Origin: Candidatus Firestoneibacteriota bacterium
GTDB lineage: Bacteria > JACRDZ01
Reading direction: 5' to 3'
Length of the DNA stretch: 7,554 bases
Assembly (NCBI GenBank): GCA_016212735.1
Contig: JACRDZ010000180.1
Coordinates: 1 to 7,554 of the forward strand
This document shows positions 5,901 through 7,554 of this stretch, in pieces; the stretch's first letter is position 1, and every line of letters starts with the position of its first letter. The notes beneath the pieces are model-generated. The model had not been told where the DNA came from, searched no databases, and saw nothing but the letters and a program-made list of their open reading frames with translations. The position numbers were made by a program, and so were the translations under genes.

Positions 5901-7394
5901 AAAAAAGATAATACACTCTGGGCATGGGGAAATAATATTTACGGACAATTGGGAGACGGAACTTTTACAAATAAAACTACACTGACAAAAGTTGGTAATG
6001 ATAATGACTGGATATTTATCTTTACCGGTGGATACCATACTATAGCAATAAAAAAAGATAGTACATTATGGGCATGGGGAAATAACGAATATAACCAATT
6101 AGGAAATAGCATATTAGAAAATAAAAATACTCCAGCAAAAATAAGCAATGATAACGATTGGAACAAAGCTGCCTGCGGCGGATATCATACTATTTTGATA
6201 AAATCCACAGATCTTTACTGGGCATGGGGAAATAATGAATACGGCCAGTTGGGAGATGGGACAACTATTAACAAAAATATTCCTACCAGAATTGATAATG
6301 ATAATAACTGGTTAAATATAGACATGGGAGGTTATCATTCTATGTGCACAAAATCTGACAGCACATTATGGACATGGGGATATAATGAAAACGGAGAACT
6401 GGGGAATGGTTCAAATATTTCAAGAAGTAAACCTCAACAGATAGAACAGGGTAAAAAATGGAAAAACATTTCTTCAGGAAATTTTCATTCAATTGGTATC
6501 AGAACGGATGGGACACTGTGGACATGGGGAGATAATGATTATGGTCAACTTGGAGATGGAACAACACAGAATAAATTAAATCCCGTTCAGGTAGGATATG
6601 ATAATAACTGGATATATGCAGTTTGCGGAGGATATCATTCTATTGCAATAAAATCCGATGGAACGCTCTGGGCATGGGGGAATAATGAATATGGACAGAT
6701 TGGAGATGGAACAACACAGAATAGATTTACTCCTGTACAAATTGAAACTAACAACGATTGGCTAATTATTTCAGCAGGAGATTATCATACATTAGCATTA
6801 AAAACCAATGGGACTCTCTGGTCCTGGGGTGACAATGAATACGGACAGATAGGGGATGGGACATTAAATGATATACATAGTCCAGCTCTTATAAATAGTG
6901 AAAAAAACTGGAGCAGTATTTCTACTGGAGGATATCATTCTATGGCTATTAAATCCGATGGTTCATTATGGACATGGGGTGATAATGAGTTTGGACAATT
7001 AGGGGATGAAACAAATGAATTTAAAAATATTCCAATTCAAATTGGGGATGACTCAGACTGGAGCTTTATTTCTGCCGGAGGATATCATTCTTTAGCATTA
7101 AAATCAAATAATACACTCTGGGCATGGGGTGACAATGAAAACATACAAATAGGTGATGGCACAACAGAGAATAAAAATTCCCCTGTTCAGATAGGAATAA
7201 ATCGTGACTGGGTATTAATATCTGCCGGAGGATATCATTCTTCTGCTAAGAAAACAGATAATTCTATCTGGACATGGGGATATAATAAATACGGTCAGCT
7301 TGGAATCGGGATAGATCTACCTCAAATTAAAATTATAACAAATCCAAAGAATACATTAAAAAAACGAAAAGTTAGAATGCAACAAACTAAGTAA
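2925..7394 (+). CDS. Large surface lipoprotein with seven bacterial Ig-like (Big_5/SbsA-type) domains and fourteen RCC1 repeats
   Basis: The 1489-residue product starts with a basic segment, a hydrophobic stretch (about 13-27) and lipobox LSVSC with C30 as the predicted lipidated residue. It is followed by GGGSSKKKK; the +2 residue is Gly, not Asp, which favours the outer membrane. Residues 43-781 hold seven Ig-like domains of about 103-115 residues, each opening with D-[TIYL]-[TI]-x-P, then TFSEPID-like and VKDLAGNxL motifs, and closing with WSFTTG. Residues 784-1465 hold fourteen RCC1-like repeats of 50 residues (the fourth has 45) with GGYH, DGTLWAWG and YGQLGDGT signatures. Fourteen repeats fit two seven-bladed beta-propellers. 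A lysine-rich tail ends the protein. The likely role is surface binding or adhesion, with the Ig rod presenting the propellers; no enzyme motif is visible and the ligand is unknown. The start has no Shine-Dalgarno sequence. The reading frame is uninterrupted. Confidence 0.92.
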   Translation: MKKNIKYNKCYIRILLYYTLLLLFFLSVSCGGGSSKKKKQQSDTISPKVKSVYPENGSQNISTNAIITALFSEPIDKTSITLSSFYLSRDIDGIITCNDTTIAFRPSKDLSPDTLYTATITEDVKDISGNKLETTYVWSFATGSIPDTISPEIIEINPLNRSTSIPINTCITVTFSEPIDVSTITDTTFIVIKSFDTDKFESTSTISGALSYNGTTATFTPAENLDINTEYTVNILSYIKDIYGNPLGKDFIWTFTTGSSSDITPPEVIDINPWNEAKDVPLNTKITVTFSEIINISTLNSSTFYLNGNIKAEIKYTGKTAVLYPQTELSLNTTYIVTITDKVKDLAGNTIKNNYTWQFTTGTINDYTPPKITNITPMNNAEDVPINTKITVTFSEPIDATTINQATLYSEDINGTVTYNGTVATFTPSEDLSYNRIYKIIINKNIKDIAGNKLESDYVWSFKTGDIPDTTSPKIIEVNPKNGSENIQLNTSITAAFSEPIDISAINSSTFYISGGITGKITYSGITLAFIPSTNLSSDTVYSLIITKDVKDLAGNALESDYIWSFKTGSITDITLPEIIEVNPLNGANNIPINSNITVTFSEPINALSITTSTFYITLSENISGTVEYNGIAAIFKPLSNLSPNTTYTAVITNSIKDLSGNKLKSDFSWSFTTGSIPDLTPPVITDISPLNNAVNVKCDANITAVFSEPIDATTISIAAFYINNGLTGEVSAAGNNTISFKPFTELSSNTIYTATITDKIKDLAGNKLEKSYIWSFTTEMISWTSISAGKYHNAAIKSNGTLWTWGYNEYGQIGNGKTENKNIPVKIGTEKNWMLVACGGFHTAAIKTDGTLWLWGNNKYGQIGNGKTENINAPVQIGTEKNWIQVACGEYHTAALKSDGTLWAWGYNKYGQIGDRTNENRLIPYLIGKDKDWIKVTCGAYHVVALKSNGTLWAWGNYLNDQSEGHNDPVKISSDNDWEDISAGGYHTLAIKKDNTLWAWGNNIYGQLGDGTFTNKTTLTKVGNDNDWIFIFTGGYHTIAIKKDSTLWAWGNNEYNQLGNSILENKNTPAKISNDNDWNKAACGGYHTILIKSTDLYWAWGNNEYGQLGDGTTINKNIPTRIDNDNNWLNIDMGGYHSMCTKSDSTLWTWGYNENGELGNGSNISRSKPQQIEQGKKWKNISSGNFHSIGIRTDGTLWTWGDNDYGQLGDGTTQNKLNPVQVGYDNNWIYAVCGGYHSIAIKSDGTLWAWGNNEYGQIGDGTTQNRFTPVQIETNNDWLIISAGDYHTLALKTNGTLWSWGDNEYGQIGDGTLNDIHSPALINSEKNWSSISTGGYHSMAIKSDGSLWTWGDNEFGQLGDETNEFKNIPIQIGDDSDWSFISAGGYHSLALKSNNTLWAWGDNENIQIGDGTTENKNSPVQIGINRDWVLISAGGYHSSAKKTDNSIWTWGYNKYGQLGIGIDLPQIKIITNPKNTLKKRKVRMQQTK
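3051..5267 (+). repeat. Seven tandem Ig-like domain repeats inside the lipoprotein gene
   Basis: Domain boundaries in residues are about 43-146, 147-261, 262-365, 366-468, 469-572, 573-678 and 679-781. The second is longest because of an insertion around SFDTDKFESTSTISG (194-208). The third has SEIIN in place of SEPID. DNA between domains has diverged well beyond the protein pattern, so this array is older than the RCC1 array that follows. Confidence 0.88.
5274..7319 (+). repeat. Fourteen tandem 150-bp RCC1-type repeats inside the lipoprotein gene
   Basis: Repeats start at Trp residues 784, 834, 884, 934, 979, 1029, 1079, 1129, 1179, 1229, 1279, 1329, 1379 and 1429. The period is 50 residues except repeat 4 (45 residues), which lacks the usual YGQLGDGT block. 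All fourteen keep the histidine of the GGYH motif. The last repeat breaks off after YGQLG. Some neighbours share exact DNA stretches, for example 5361-5388 with 5511-5538, which indicates recent duplication or gene conversion. Confidence 0.92.
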
Positions 7395-7483
7395 ATTGTT
7401 ATTCGACTTTAACATAATTTGTAACTATTCAGCACAATTTGGCGGATAATGTATAAAATACTGTATTGGTGTGTACCTTTGGC

Positions 7484-7554
7484 TTGTCATTCCCGACATG
7501 TTTAATCGGGAATCTATTTTTCAGTTTAAATATAAAATCTGGATTCCCGCTTAA
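7484..7554. repeat. GTCATTCCCG-type palindromic intergenic repeat, cut by the window end
   Basis: TTGTCATTCCCGA followed by TCGGGAAT, then TCTGGATTCCCGC at 7538-7550, matches the general pattern of the GTCATTCCCG / CGGGAATCC hairpin repeats dispersed between genes in many proteobacteria. ATTCCCGA (7489-7496) and TCGGGAAT (7506-7513) form a perfect 8-bp stem with a nine-base loop. CGGGAATC (7507-7514) can alternatively pair with GATTCCCG (7542-7549). The right end probably lies beyond the window. Confidence 0.65.
7489..7521 (+). terminator. Possible terminator of the lipoprotein gene formed by the palindromic repeat
   Basis: The 8-bp stem ATTCCCGA/TCGGGAAT is followed four bases later by TTTTT. 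It lies 94 bases after the TAA stop of the lipoprotein gene, and no better hairpin with a T-run is visible closer to the stop. The stem is short and the T-run is not directly adjacent, so terminator function is uncertain. Confidence 0.3.

Noticed and set aside
3650..6166. Minus-strand open frames of 60-94 codons inside the lipoprotein gene
   Set aside because: They run antisense to a clear, repeat-structured coding sequence, mirror its periodicity and show no recognisable protein features.

Overview
The window is AT-rich bacterial DNA, roughly one third G+C by eye. The large lipoprotein has a Gram-negative style lipobox. The mix of a stand-alone S23-type four-helix-bundle gene, intergenic satellite repeats, an Ig/RCC1 surface lipoprotein and a GTCATTCCCG-type hairpin repeat is what I would expect in a repeat-rich Desulfobacterota (deltaproteobacterial) or similar environmental genome. 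No marker gene fixes the taxon, so this placement is an inference.

Region 1-926 is an accessory, repeat-built zone. Two nearly identical units of about 188 bp stand in tandem (1-188 and 189-377), and a third left arm (378-428) leads into a small four-helix-bundle gene (444-833). Both arms of the gene-carrying unit match the arms of the two short units, so the short units look like 'empty' versions of an element whose full form carries the gene. The arms are runs of seven-base words (GGCAGAA / GGATGAA and complements) in opposite orientation on the two sides. They can pair, and on the right they run into the coding sequence and encode the protein's tail and stop codon. Another heptad arm (877-904) precedes a reverse-transcriptase gene fragment (927-1529) whose leader is laid out like that of the four-helix-bundle gene.

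Region 1470-2732 (minus strand) is an apparently intact Ste24-type M48 zinc metallopeptidase. It converges on the reverse transcriptase fragment and overlaps it. The reverse transcriptase stops before its catalytic YxDD motif, and the last few codons of the peptidase are read from what looks like reverse-transcriptase DNA, so a rearrangement junction lies near 1490-1505.

A 192-bp divergent intergenic region (2733-2924) holds a perfect 9-bp dyad just upstream of the peptidase. Region 2925-7394 is a single 1489-residue predicted outer-membrane lipoprotein with seven SbsA/Big_5-like Ig domains followed by fourteen RCC1-like repeats, enough for two seven-bladed propellers. The window ends inside a GTCATTCCCG-type palindromic intergenic repeat (7484-7554). 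No tRNA, rRNA or CRISPR array was seen. The genes do not form an evident pathway: the left part is a mobile or decaying repeat zone and the right part is a membrane peptidase divergent from a surface protein.
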